Shown: piece by piece, positions 1-6,871 of the stretch
Position numbering within the stretch: position 1 is the stretch's first letter
Layout of the letters: each line of letters opens with the position of its first letter
Program-made: the position numbers and the translations under genes
The notes under the pieces: model-generated
The model's input: the letters and a program-made list of their open reading frames with translations, nothing else
What the model was told of the DNA's origin: nothing
The model's database searches: none
IMG/VR virus record: IMGVR_UViG_3300042305_000673
Coordinates: 1-20,457 of that record
Source of the DNA: a virus
Reading direction: 5' to 3' (one strand)
Length of the DNA: 20,457 nt

Positions 1-51
1 TTCGGTGTCGCCACGGGTGATAATCAGATCCTGGTCTGCGGGTTGAGCCAT
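1..51 (-). CDS. 5' end of a late virion gene (partial, runs off left edge)
   Basis: The start codon ATG lies at 51-49, four bases after the stop of the preceding small gene, and 17 codons are visible, reading MAQPADQDLIITRGDTE. The pattern of a short polar start followed by hydrophobics and TRGDT is one I associate with phage tail or baseplate-associated beta-sandwich proteins, but 17 residues cannot prove a family. An AGGG sequence just before the ATG can serve as ribosome binding site. Its place at the end of the capsid module makes a neck, tail or fibre gene reasonable. The rest lies outside the window. Confidence 0.6.
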   Translation of the reverse strand, partial: MAQPADQDLIITRGDTE

Positions 52-55
52 AGCC

Positions 56-307
56 CTACCACTTTACCTTATTTGCCCAGTACGCCGCCGACATTTTGCC
101 TTTGGCGATGTTCTTTGCGTGGCGAGCTTTGAACGCTTTGTTGCGGGCAGAACCTTCCGGCGACCCCTGAACCCCTTGCTGACCGAACCTGATCAGCTTC
201 ACCTTGTCGCCTTCTTTGGCGAGAACAGCGTGGGACTTTGCGGCGTTGGGGGTTCTTTTCGGTTTGTTGTAGCCAGCGAACTTTTCGCCCCGATACTCGA
301 TAGTCAC
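56..307 (-). CDS. Small basic conserved phage protein (KSHAVLA/LIRFGQQG family)
   Basis: This 83-residue, lysine/arginine-rich protein contains the segments YRGEKFAGYNKPKRTP, KSHAVLAKEGDKVKLIRFGQQG and a C-terminal KGKMSAAYWANKVKW. I recognise these from many marine, cyanobacterial and actinobacterial phages, where the protein has no assigned function. A GTG start is possible at 322, but I chose the GTG at 307: it forms a GTGA overlap with the stop of the upstream 52-residue gene, the same junction used repeatedly in this operon, and it begins the protein (M)TIEYRG as family members do. Being basic and in the virion module, it may bind DNA or coat the capsid interior; that is inference. Confidence 0.85.
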   Translation of the reverse strand: MTIEYRGEKFAGYNKPKRTPNAAKSHAVLAKEGDKVKLIRFGQQGVQGSPEGSARNKAFKARHAKNIAKGKMSAAYWANKVKW

Positions 308-462
308 TGCTTCGCCGCCCACGCATTGTCAACAAGATTCGGGTAGGTGCGACCAGCCTTCTTCGCGCGGGCCTGAGCCATCCGCTTCTGTTCCGCCGTC
401 AACGGGGTGGACTTCTTCTTCGGGTTTTTCGTGTCCCAAAACGGTGTCTGCTTCTTCTTCAC
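304..462 (-). CDS. 52-residue basic phage protein (ends YPNLVDNAWAAKQ)
   Basis: A GTG at 462 opens a 52-codon frame starting KKKQTPFWDTKNPKKKSTPL, continuing with TAEQKRMAQARAKKAGR and ending TYPNLVDNAWAAKQ. Small proteins with a lysine-rich start and a PNLVDN-x-WAA end recur next to the KSHAVLA-type protein in phages; function unknown. The start forms a GTGA overlap with the glycosyltransferase stop (459-461) and the stop forms another GTGA overlap with the next start (307), so the three genes are translationally coupled. An overlapping minus-strand frame at 329-574 is a shadow. Probable DNA-contacting or minor virion protein, by charge and position only. Confidence 0.83.
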   Translation of the reverse strand: MKKKQTPFWDTKNPKKKSTPLTAEQKRMAQARAKKAGRTYPNLVDNAWAAKQ

Positions 463-1550
463 TGATCCTCCAGGGCATCCGCATCTGATAGTACCTGAAA
501 CACGCCCTCAGGGACACGATACGTTGTGCCTGGGACCATCCGATAGTTGTGTTTCCCGATGTCAGCGTTGACACGGCGTTTCACCCTGATGTCCACCTCC
601 ACGTTCGGGGTGACCCACTCAGGGTCGTCCAGCAAGGTGCCGGTCGGGACAGCCTGCAACAACTGTTTCACCGCTTTGCTCCATGTCCAGTTCGAGGTGT
701 ATGCCGCCTGTTTGCGGGCCACCACATTGTTGCGTTCCCGGTTACGGTATGCGTCCAGCATCGCATCCATAACTTCCCCCAAATCGGGTTCGTCCCACAT
801 CCCTGTCGTGTCAGCTCGGGATTTGGCGCATGAGATTTGGTAGGTCGCCAACCCTGCGAACTGGGTTTGCCCAGTCGTCAACGACACAATGTTAGGTACA
901 CCTAACGCGATGGCTTGGAGGGGCATCAACCCGAACCCCTCACCCCGGCTGACCGCCACATAACAATCCGCCTCGTTGAACCACCCCACCTGCTGATCCA
1001 ACGTCATCCACTCTCGATGCAAAAAAATGTTGTTCCCCAACGGTTTCGTCGGGGTGTCACGCGCATGAGGGGCCGCTTTGATGTGCAGTTCCGCGTTATG
1101 TAACTTCAAACGGTTGAACGCTTCAACAACGATGTCCAACCCTTTGCGTCGCCACAACGACCCGCCAGCCGCAAACCTGAACACGTCACCACCGGGTCGT
1201 TCCCGAGGAAACCACACCTTCCGGTCAACCCCCAACGGCACCACCCGCACATCCCCACAAACCTGACCAAACAAGTCGGCATTATGGTCGCATGGGACAA
1301 GCACCTGATCATACTGACCCAACCAATGCCTAAACCTGTCAGGCAACCGGTCCGTTTCCCACATCGTAAACACCACCCGATGCTGCCCCTCAAACCAGCC
1401 TTTGCACACGTTCGGTACAGACATATGGATGTTCACCGAACCATGCCGGTCCAACACCGCCGTCTTCGGAAGAACATCCTTGAACCCGTGGAACATCGCC
1501 CCATAACCAAACCGGGGATCGTCATACCCGGTCCACGACTGGACATTCAC
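459..1550 (-). CDS. GT-B (GT4-like) glycosyltransferase with C-terminal extension
   Basis: The 363-residue protein has the second Rossmann half of retaining GT4-type transferases: VRVVPLGVD (101-109), FRFAAGGSLWRRKGLDIVVEAF (about 124-145) and SRGEGFGLMPLQAIALGVP (201-219), which holds the donor-binding acidic motif (E204 and nearby). The N-terminal half is short, with FTMWETDRLP at about 61-70. Residues from about 310 onward (EWVTPNVEVDIRVKRRVNADIG..., YRMVPGTTYRVPEGVFQVL) do not belong to the transferase fold and resemble a small phage beta-rich virion domain. The GTG start overlaps the upstream stop as GTGA. Phage transferases inside structural operons are known to glycosylate capsid or tail proteins in actinophages, so virion decoration is the likely role; sugar donor and acceptor are unknown. 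Confidence 0.88.
   Translation of the reverse strand: MNVQSWTGYDDPRFGYGAMFHGFKDVLPKTAVLDRHGSVNIHMSVPNVCKGWFEGQHRVVFTMWETDRLPDRFRHWLGQYDQVLVPCDHNADLFGQVCGDVRVVPLGVDRKVWFPRERPGGDVFRFAAGGSLWRRKGLDIVVEAFNRLKLHNAELHIKAAPHARDTPTKPLGNNIFLHREWMTLDQQVGWFNEADCYVAVSRGEGFGLMPLQAIALGVPNIVSLTTGQTQFAGLATYQISCAKSRADTTGMWDEPDLGEVMDAMLDAYRNRERNNVVARKQAAYTSNWTWSKAVKQLLQAVPTGTLLDDPEWVTPNVEVDIRVKRRVNADIGKHNYRMVPGTTYRVPEGVFQVLSDADALEDQ
891..906. repeat. 16-bp palindrome GTTAGG-N4-CCTAAC inside the glycosyltransferase gene
   Basis: GTTAGGTACACCTAAC has 7-base perfect arms around a 2-base centre. It has the same GTTAGG-N4-CCTAAC layout as the element at 16444-16459. It encodes the conserved ALGVPN stretch and uses a TTA leucine codon, uncommon in this GC-rich sequence. 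It may be coincidence. Confidence 0.4.
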
Positions 1551-1846
1551 TCAGCAACACCACGCGCCACAAGACGCTCCACATCAACACGGCCCTCAAC
1601 CTGGGCAACCGTCTCAGCCCTTGCCTCCAACGCCGCAGCACCGTCAATCCCGCGAGGCTGAACCCCGTTCTCCCGCAACCGTTTATAGGCAGGCATGTCC
1701 TTATCCCAGTTCTTCGCTGTCCGGTTCGTCGCCTCAACCTGCGCCCCACGGGTCGTCGTCGAGTTAGCACCGAAAGAAATCCCGGCAACCCGACACCCGA
1801 AGCACCCTTCCACATCCAGCGACGGATGCGTCTCTGCGTGTTTCAC
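1547..1846 (-). CDS. Conserved actinophage virion-module protein (HPSLDVEGCFGC type)
   Basis: The 99-residue protein carries HPSLDVEGCFGCRVAGISFG near its start, with a CFGC cysteine pair, followed by a charged helical part containing AYKRLRENGVQPRGIDGAAALE. I recognise this arrangement from small hypothetical proteins next to capsid genes of actinobacteriophages; no function is known. One CxxC and no second clear cysteine pair argue against a complete zinc finger unless it dimerises or uses a histidine. The GTG start at 1846 overlaps the upstream stop as GTGA and its own stop overlaps the glycosyltransferase start as GTGA. Confidence 0.85.
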   Translation of the reverse strand: MKHAETHPSLDVEGCFGCRVAGISFGANSTTTRGAQVEATNRTAKNWDKDMPAYKRLRENGVQPRGIDGAAALEARAETVAQVEGRVDVERLVARGVAE

Positions 1847-2094
1847 GTTATGTAATCCTCGTATCCAGCTTCAATAAGGTCCGCTTCCTCAGCGGCAGTC
1901 AACTCATGGATATGGCCCCCATGATAAATCTTCTCAACCGTGGACATGTCCCCCGGCTGGTTCTCCGTGAACGATCCATCAGTCAACTTGTACACGTTTC
2001 TGCCCCTCGGGAAGTTCTTCAAATACCTGAAGATGCCTTCCGTGCCGTCATCCCAAGACACATACAAATCTGTCGGGGGACGAAACGTAGCCAT
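1843..2094 (-). CDS. Small conserved virion-module protein (MATFRPPTD...GRNVYKLTDG)
   Basis: The 83-residue protein reads MATFRPPTDLYVSWDD, then FRYLKNFPRGRNVYKLTDGSFTENQPGD, then VEKIYHGGHIHELTAAEEADLIEAGYEDYIT. The combination of PRGRNVY, an LTDG/FTENQP segment, a YHGGH motif and a C-terminal AEEADLIEAGY is known to me from hypothetical proteins downstream of capsid genes in actinophages, where a head-completion or tail-adaptor role is often suspected. Translation starts at ATG 2094, 15 bases after the U-tract of the terminator that follows the capsid gene, with no strong ribosome binding site. It is the first gene after that terminator and so probably depends on read-through. Confidence 0.85.
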   Translation of the reverse strand: MATFRPPTDLYVSWDDGTEGIFRYLKNFPRGRNVYKLTDGSFTENQPGDMSTVEKIYHGGHIHELTAAEEADLIEAGYEDYIT

Positions 2095-2108
2095 GCACGG
2101 ACAATAGC

Positions 2109-2132
2109 AAAACCCCCCGCTTGCGCGGGGGG
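2109..2132 (-). terminator. Intrinsic terminator after the major capsid gene
   Basis: The eight-base arms CCCCCCGC and GCGGGGGG face each other across a TTGC loop (2113-2132) and are followed, on the minus strand, by TTTT (2112-2109). It sits 38 bases past the capsid stop. Such a partial terminator lets the capsid gene be expressed far above the downstream small genes. Confidence 0.85.
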
Positions 2133-2170
2133 CCTGCTCATCTTCCCGAACTGGGCGGAGGGAAGGAAAG

Positions 2171-3151
2171 TTAGGCGTTCGTGCCGATGCTCGACGCGGA
2201 CTCGATGCGGCGCAGAGCCTCCTGACGGAACACCCCGTACCCGACGAAGTGCTTCCAACCCACCGGGCGGAAACGCTTCAGGAGGTCCGTGACCGTCCCG
2301 TACACGATGGTCGGCTGCGAACCGTACTCACCGCCGAGGCTGATGCCCTTAGCGAGAGCCTGACGGCCCATGATGAGGGTGCCGTACACGTCGATGGTGC
2401 CAGCCGAACCCGAGTTGTCCGACGCATTGGCGAACAGCGGGGCGCGGGGGGACTCCATGAAGCGGACACCCTCGAACATGCCGATTTCACCGTTGTAGAT
2501 GCCCTCGGGGTTGACGTAGTTCGCGGGGGTACGCCACGCGGCGGCATCCGTCGCGGAACGGAAGTCGTAGGAGACATCCGGGTGGATGAAACCGACGTAG
2601 GAACCACCGATGGTCGGCACGTTCGCACCACGGAGCTGAGCAACCACGCGGCGGACATCGTTCGCTGCGAGGGTGTCATCCGAGTTGATGGTCGTGCGGC
2701 TCGACGGGTCCGTCGCACCACCGGTCGCGTAGATCACGTTGCTTCCGGCCTGGAGGACCGAACGGCAGATGGTGTCGATGCTGATACCGGCGTTGTAGCC
2801 GACCGCGTTCGCAGCCACCGGGTCAACCGGGAGGAACGAGGTGGCCCGCAGCTTGGCGGTCGTGACGGTTGCGTTGCCGTACTCCTTCAGGGTGACGGAC
2901 ACCTGGCTGTCGCTCATCGCAACAGGGGTGACATCCTCAGCCTCGCCCAGCTCCGTGGTGGCGGCAGCGAGGTCTGCGAAGATGGTGAACGTGATGGTCG
3001 CACCGGGGTTGGTGGCGTTGGTTGCCTGGACATCTGCGAACTGGTCGTAGTACATCTCGGGGCGGAGGGCGAAGTACGCGAGCTTCTCGAACGCGGTCTG
3101 ATCCACGCTGAGGTTGCTGGTACCCGTTTCGGCGGCGTAGTAGTCAGCCAT
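2171..3151 (-). CDS. Major capsid protein, N4-gp56 family (HK97 fold)
   Basis: The 326-residue protein begins MADYYAAETGTSNLSVDQTAF and contains features of the N4-gp56 capsid family: FEKLAYFALRPEMYYDQFAD (about 21-40), an ATITFTIFADL beta strand, the TLKEYGNATVTT segment, a central YVGFIHPDVSYDFR stretch, GEIGMFEGVRFMESPRAP, and C-terminal DLLKRFRPVGWKHFVGYGV. It self-assembles into the icosahedral shell with the scaffold encoded just upstream (30-base gap). A strong ribosome binding site, AAAGGA, precedes the ATG, fitting high expression, and a terminator follows. Length is in the usual range. No delta-domain or protease is fused, consistent with assembly on a separate scaffold. Confidence 0.93.
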   Translation of the reverse strand: MADYYAAETGTSNLSVDQTAFEKLAYFALRPEMYYDQFADVQATNATNPGATITFTIFADLAAATTELGEAEDVTPVAMSDSQVSVTLKEYGNATVTTAKLRATSFLPVDPVAANAVGYNAGISIDTICRSVLQAGSNVIYATGGATDPSSRTTINSDDTLAANDVRRVVAQLRGANVPTIGGSYVGFIHPDVSYDFRSATDAAAWRTPANYVNPEGIYNGEIGMFEGVRFMESPRAPLFANASDNSGSAGTIDVYGTLIMGRQALAKGISLGGEYGSQPTIVYGTVTDLLKRFRPVGWKHFVGYGVFRQEALRRIESASSIGTNA

Positions 3152-3181
3152 TTTGGGTTTTCCTTTGCAGGTTGAGGGTTG

Positions 3182-3643
3182 TTAGTTGCCACCCAGGTCG
3201 ATGCCCTGGGCTTGTGCCTCTGCAAAAATCGCCATTAGTTCTGACTCGGACTGGGCATCATTGATTCGTTTCATCCATGACGGGCCTTCGGAGGATGTCT
3301 CTGCGCCTGCGGCAACCCGGTTGGATTGCTGCCACGCCTGACGGTCCTCGTTTGCCGGTGACGGTGAGGGTGTAATCAGTTGTGCTTCTTCAGCTGCCTG
3401 CCGGATTGCTTCTGCTGTGAACTCGCCGTCGTAGCCTTTGACGAAATACTTGAACTTCGGGTCGCTGGCGTTGATGCCTGCTTCCATGAAGGTCAGTTTC
3501 TTTTGGGCTTCGTTGGACTGCTCAATTTGCTTGAGTAGTTCAGCGTTCTGCTTTTCCAGCTGCTTGAGTCGCGCTCGAACTGGGTTCTTCTGCGTCTCGG
3601 GCTGTTCGTCGTCCTCGTAGAACTCGTCTGCGAAATCTGACAT
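3182..3643 (-). CDS. Capsid scaffolding protein
   Basis: The 153-residue acidic protein begins MSDFADEFYEDDEQPE, has a coiled-coil run (RARLKQLEKQNAELLKQIEQ, about 23-42), a compact middle (FVKGYDGEFTAEAIRQAAEEAQLI) and a polar tail with SWMKRINDAQSESELMAIFAEAQ that could contact the capsid. Its position directly before the major capsid gene and its coiled-coil, low-complexity character are typical of phage scaffolds. I chose ATG 3643, not the GTG at 3664, because AAGGAG lies seven bases before it and the upstream codons fall in the hairpin leader. It should leave the shell on packaging; no protease is encoded nearby. Confidence 0.85.
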   Translation of the reverse strand: MSDFADEFYEDDEQPETQKNPVRARLKQLEKQNAELLKQIEQSNEAQKKLTFMEAGINASDPKFKYFVKGYDGEFTAEAIRQAAEEAQLITPSPSPANEDRQAWQQSNRVAAGAETSSEGPSWMKRINDAQSESELMAIFAEAQAQGIDLGGN

Positions 3644-3650
3644 TGGCACA

Positions 3651-3688
3651 CTCCTTGTGTCCACACCAGGATCGGAGGAAACCTGGTG
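3651..3688 (-). promoter_or_regulatory. Leader hairpin and ribosome binding site of the scaffold gene
   Basis: On the minus strand CACCAGG and CCTGGTG (3688-3682 and 3670-3664) form a perfect 7-bp stem with an 11-base loop containing TTTCCTCC, followed by the AAGGAG ribosome binding site at 3656-3651. The loop could pair briefly with that site (AGGA with TCCT), or the hairpin may protect a processed 5' end. Confidence 0.5.
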
Positions 3689-3794
3689 GCTACGTTGTTA
3701 CACCCCGTATGTTCGCCTCGGACTCGGGGGGCGGTCTGAGGGTCCAGCACTCGGCTTCAAACGAAATAATTACATAACTGTGGTTTGGTTTCCA
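3689..3794 (-). promoter_or_regulatory. Non-coding gap before the scaffold gene, possible internal late promoter
   Basis: This is the only sizeable gap inside the late operon besides the one after the capsid gene. It contains an AT-rich block on the minus strand (TTATGTAATTATTTCG, about 3776-3761) that could be a -10 region in an otherwise GC-rich sequence. No good -35 hexamer is seen at the right spacing. A dedicated promoter for scaffold and capsid would make sense, but the evidence is weak. Confidence 0.3.
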
Positions 3795-3902
3795 CTATGA
3801 GCCGCAGGTTCCTTCGCAGCAGTGGTGTTTCAGTCCGCAGTTCGGGCATCGCCATCGACAGGCGATGGGATCAAAGTCGGTGTCGCAGTTTTGGCAGGTC
3901 AT
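3795..3902 (-). CDS. 35-residue zinc-ribbon microprotein
   Basis: ATG 3902 opens a 35-codon frame ending TAG at 3795. The protein is MTCQNCDTDFDPIACRWRCP followed by NCGLKHHCCEGTCGS. Two CxxC knuckles (C3/C6 and C19/C22) and a cluster HHCC...C (residues 26-33) strongly suggest a zinc ribbon. I know similar tiny proteins (CxxC, RWxCPxCG, CCEG) from actinophage structural modules; role unknown. The ATG overlaps the stop of the preceding gene as ATGA, so it is translationally coupled. It is easily missed by length cut-offs. Confidence 0.83.
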   Translation of the reverse strand: MTCQNCDTDFDPIACRWRCPNCGLKHHCCEGTCGS

Positions 3903-4768
3903 TGACCGATGGTGGTCAGACCGGTTGCTGTCCCTTGGGTTTGTCCTGCGAATCCTCCGCCTGCTTGGAACTCGGCTGTTCTGCGACGGCGACGGTCTGC
4001 GATGGCTTTGCGGGCTGCGGCGTTGGTGCCGAATGTGGCCCCGATTTGCTGTTCACGGCTGACGGCTTCTTCGCCTTGCATCTGCCCTGCGAACAGTCCT
4101 TGACTTTCGGCTATGTCGGTGAACCCAGCCTGTGCCTGCTCCGGGGTGACCCCAGCCCTGGCAAGAGCCTCAGCTTCCTGGGTTTGCAACTGGATTTGGG
4201 CCTGCTGCTGTGCCTGCGCGGAAATAGCGGCGGATCGTGCCTGCCGTTCAGCTTCGTACCGGTCGAACGTGGGGCGGGCGCGGGTGGGGTCTATGAAGTA
4301 GGCGGCAAGGTCACCTTCGGAGACACCGTACAGGCGTTGGAACTCTGTAACGACGTTGGCGGGGGCGTTGCGGACAGCCTGATAGCCCTGGTCAATTCGT
4401 GCGCCCAGTTCGTCGGGGGACACGTCTTGGGCGATGAAGTTTTGAAAGTCGCTTGGCTGGTCATAGAAACCGGGGGGCATCCCTCGCTGCTGGAGGGTCC
4501 GCTTGTAGTCGGCCTCTATCGTCAGATACTGGCTGACCGTGTACTGCTGTTTGCCTTGGTCAGCAAGAATCTTGTTGGCGGGGAACCTGTCCTGAAATGC
4601 TTTGGTGTCCTTCAGGCGGATACCGATGGTGTTGATGTCGTCACCGGGTCCGATTTCTTGGGCGGTCCACAACTTTTGTACTTCGTCAAGGAAAGCCTGA
4701 TCCGTCAAACCGTAGAACGCAAGGGTTTGGCGAAGAATCCCAAACGCAGAATCAGTAGTGTCAGCCAT
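3899..4768 (-). CDS. Helical internal virion protein (minor structural), 289 aa
   Basis: The N-terminal two thirds contain LRQTLAFYGL, TIGIRLKDTKAFQDRFPANKI, SQYLTIEADYKRTLQQRGMPPGFYD, FIAQDVSPDELGARIDQGY and YGVSEGDLAAYFIDP. I recognise this order from minor structural proteins of actinobacterial phages that occur between portal/giant protein and capsid. Residues from about 165 on are a Gln/Ala-rich helix (QAQQQAQIQLQTQEAEALAR), and the C-terminus is polar and glycine-rich. It is probably packaged inside the head and ejected with the DNA, like the internal virion proteins of T7-like phages, but this is inferred from position and composition. Its ATG shares a base with the upstream stop (TGATG). 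Confidence 0.78.
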   Translation of the reverse strand: MADTTDSAFGILRQTLAFYGLTDQAFLDEVQKLWTAQEIGPGDDINTIGIRLKDTKAFQDRFPANKILADQGKQQYTVSQYLTIEADYKRTLQQRGMPPGFYDQPSDFQNFIAQDVSPDELGARIDQGYQAVRNAPANVVTEFQRLYGVSEGDLAAYFIDPTRARPTFDRYEAERQARSAAISAQAQQQAQIQLQTQEAEALARAGVTPEQAQAGFTDIAESQGLFAGQMQGEEAVSREQQIGATFGTNAAARKAIADRRRRRTAEFQAGGGFAGQTQGTATGLTTIGQ

Positions 4769-6114
4769 CAGATAATCCTCCCGAACGCCTGACTGATTGT
4801 GTTCGCCAACTCGCGGGCCTCACGCTTGGCGTTCTCAGTCTTATCCCAACCATACCGTGCATCAGTACGCAGAAGTTTCTGCCACTCCCCATTCGTCATC
4901 ACACGCTTCTTGCCTTCCTCCCCAAAATTGAGGGCAACCTCATACTGGGCGTTCGACATGTCAATCGTGTTCGGGTCAACCTCCAACAGCTGTGCCGCCG
5001 AAGTCTTGAACGACCCACTGATTTCATCCAACGTCAAACCCTGATCAATCAGCGGGGAAAGATGCCCGTACCGGGCTTTTGCCACCTCACGCTGCTGGCG
5101 TTGCACATCATCTGTCGTCATCTCACCGGTCAAGGTCCGCTGGATGGTGTCGTCCGAAACCTGGTTGAAGTACGCCTTGCCGATGTTGGCGATACCCAAA
5201 TAGTCGTTGGACTTTTTGATGCGGGTAACAGCGGTCGGGTTGACGAACTGGCCTGTGTCGTCCTTGCGGAACGCTTCTTTGTATGCCTCGAACTTGAGGG
5301 TGTCGCCGTCCCAGCCGAGGTTCATTGCCTTCGTCACGAAAGCGTTGAACGGCACAGAGTCAAAGCCTGCGTCACCCACCAAAGCCTTGATGTCGCGCAC
5401 CTTGTTGGTGGTTGCCAGCTCCTTATAGAACGACGTGTTTTGGAACCGGGCCGCGAACCGTTCGGGGGTTTCGTTCAGGGTGACAGCAGACTCAATGACC
5501 TGACGGACATCCGGGTACTTCGCTGGGTCCACATCAAGAATCCATGCTTGCGTGGGGAACAGTTCGCGGAACTTTGCTGAGACACGATCCCAGTTCATCT
5601 TCGGTGCAGACGGCAACTTGCCGCCTCTACCACCCCTACCACCACCGCCGCCAGGAACACCCGGAGCCGTAGGACCAGTCGGAGCCGCAGGACCAGTCGG
5701 CTGCCCATCAACCTTCGGCCCTGTGCCAGCCTTCGGGCCGCTCACAAGCCAATAATTCGTCAAAGGATTCGGGTTAGCAACCCCAGCAACCTTTGAACCA
5801 ACCTGAGGCGCAATAGCCTGAACAGTCGCCTCAGCAGTTTTCGGGTCGCTCAACGCCTTAGAAATCTTCGTCAAAGAAGCCGGAACCTTGTAGTTCGGCT
5901 TCAGGTCTGCACCAACAATGCCGACAGTCTTGATCATGTTCGTCAGCAAATCCGTGTAGGACTTGAACAACGTCTTGCGGTCCTCAACGGCCTTGTTGTA
6001 TTCAGCAGAAAACTGCGCCGAGGATCGGAACACACGCTCGTTTTCGTTGATTCGTGTCATCAACCTTTGGAACTCAAGATTGAAATCTTCACGGGTTTTC
6101 GGGGTTTCAGCCAT
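4768..6114 (-). CDS. Helical internal virion protein with Gly/Pro linker, 448 aa
   Basis: An N-terminal helical domain (1-120, starting MAETPKTREDFNLEFQRLM) is joined by a collagen-like linker (about 126-168, rich in GP, AP and GGR repeats) to a helical C-terminal domain. The C-terminal part has DPAKYPDVRQVIESAVTL, RFAARFQNTSFYKEL, KAMNLGWDGDTLKFEAYKEAF, ARYGHLSPLIDQGLTLDEI and DARYGWDKTENAKREARELA. The alternating 'FxNTxFYKxL' and 'GWDxDxLxxExY' elements are typical of actinophage minor virion proteins in this module. It shares TGATG junctions with both neighbours. A role in a DNA-ejection complex is inferred; no enzymatic motif is visible. Confidence 0.78.
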   Translation of the reverse strand: MAETPKTREDFNLEFQRLMTRINENERVFRSSAQFSAEYNKAVEDRKTLFKSYTDLLTNMIKTVGIVGADLKPNYKVPASLTKISKALSDPKTAEATVQAIAPQVGSKVAGVANPNPLTNYWLVSGPKAGTGPKVDGQPTGPAAPTGPTAPGVPGGGGGRGGRGGKLPSAPKMNWDRVSAKFRELFPTQAWILDVDPAKYPDVRQVIESAVTLNETPERFAARFQNTSFYKELATTNKVRDIKALVGDAGFDSVPFNAFVTKAMNLGWDGDTLKFEAYKEAFRKDDTGQFVNPTAVTRIKKSNDYLGIANIGKAYFNQVSDDTIQRTLTGEMTTDDVQRQQREVAKARYGHLSPLIDQGLTLDEISGSFKTSAAQLLEVDPNTIDMSNAQYEVALNFGEEGKKRVMTNGEWQKLLRTDARYGWDKTENAKREARELANTISQAFGRII

Positions 6115-6869
6115 CAGCCAAGACCTTTCATCAACTGGCCAATAACATCCGCATAACCCAACATTTTCATCGCCCCAGCCTCCTCCGGGTTAGAAGCCTC
6201 CACAGCCTCCAACGCCGCTGTCTGAGCAGTCGGCACAGCCACCCCACCCATAGCCTCAGACACCTCCATAGCGTTATACGAACGAACAAACTTTTCGACC
6301 TCAGCATCAGACAACTGGCGACCCAACACCGAACCAGCAGCCTGCTTGAACACCTGACGCAAATCCTGTTTTGCGGTCGTCCGAACCCTCGCACCGCCAG
6401 CAACCTTCGCTTTGATGCTCGGATCAGCAGCCATCAAATTGAGGGCAACATCAAGGGTTACACCCTCGGCGTTGGCGTACAACATCGCGTTCTTCACAGC
6501 AGAAATGTCGCGTGACATCGTGCCACTAGAAGACGGACGAGAGTTCCCGTACAGGCCGAGAGCAGCCAAACGGTTCAACACTGCTGATCGTTCCGCTGGT
6601 GTCCCAAACCGGGCTATCTCGCTGAACGCCTCATCCTCGCTGTACTGGCCCCGAACAAGCACACCGTCCTTGTTGACAAGGTTCTGACCGGTGTAACCCT
6701 GAGGGGTGTACTCGGTTTGTGCAACCGTTACACCTTCGGCAACGCTAGTGACCTTGCGGGGACGCAAACGCACACCAGGAAGCAAAGCATTGCTGCTCCC
6801 AGTAGACGGAATAAGCGGAGGCGGATTGTCGTTCACCTCATCCGTGGTTGTGTTCGTCTGCTCAGCCAT
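6114..6869 (-). CDS. Virion-module protein of unknown function, 251 aa
   Basis: The protein starts MAEQTNTTTDEVNDNPPPLI with a disordered N-terminus, then beta-type sequence (VRLRPRKVTSVAEGVTVAQ), then helices: PAERSAVLNRLAALGLYG, VTLDVALNLMAADPSIKAKV, DLRQVFKQAAGSVLGRQLSDAEVEKFVRSYNAME and EEAGAMKMLGYADVIGQLMKGLG. I do not recognise a named family. The LGRQLSDAEVEKFVRSYN stretch resembles helical segments in other phage internal proteins. I chose ATG 6869 (AGGA eight bases upstream) over the TTG two codons earlier. The stop shares a base with the next ATG (TGATG). Likely another ejected or scaffolding-type internal protein. Confidence 0.77.
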   Translation of the reverse strand: MAEQTNTTTDEVNDNPPPLIPSTGSSNALLPGVRLRPRKVTSVAEGVTVAQTEYTPQGYTGQNLVNKDGVLVRGQYSEDEAFSEIARFGTPAERSAVLNRLAALGLYGNSRPSSSGTMSRDISAVKNAMLYANAEGVTLDVALNLMAADPSIKAKVAGGARVRTTAKQDLRQVFKQAAGSVLGRQLSDAEVEKFVRSYNAMEVSEAMGGVAVPTAQTAALEAVEASNPEEAGAMKMLGYADVIGQLMKGLG

Positions 6870-6871
6870 TC

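Noticed and set aside
329-574. Minus-strand frame overlapping the glycosyltransferase end
   Set aside because: The overlapping 52-codon frame at 304-462 has a family-like sequence and GTGA coupling at both ends, while this frame crosses into the glycosyltransferase gene and ends with no match.
2249-3175. Long plus-strand open frame (308 codons) opposite the capsid gene
   Set aside because: It mirrors the codon bias of the capsid gene on the other strand, has Arg/Val/Asp-rich sequence without any domain and no ribosome binding site.
3785-4792. Plus-strand open frame of 335 codons opposite the 289-residue virion gene
   Set aside because: It spans the stop/start junctions of well-supported minus-strand genes, including the zinc-ribbon gene, and has no recognisable protein features.
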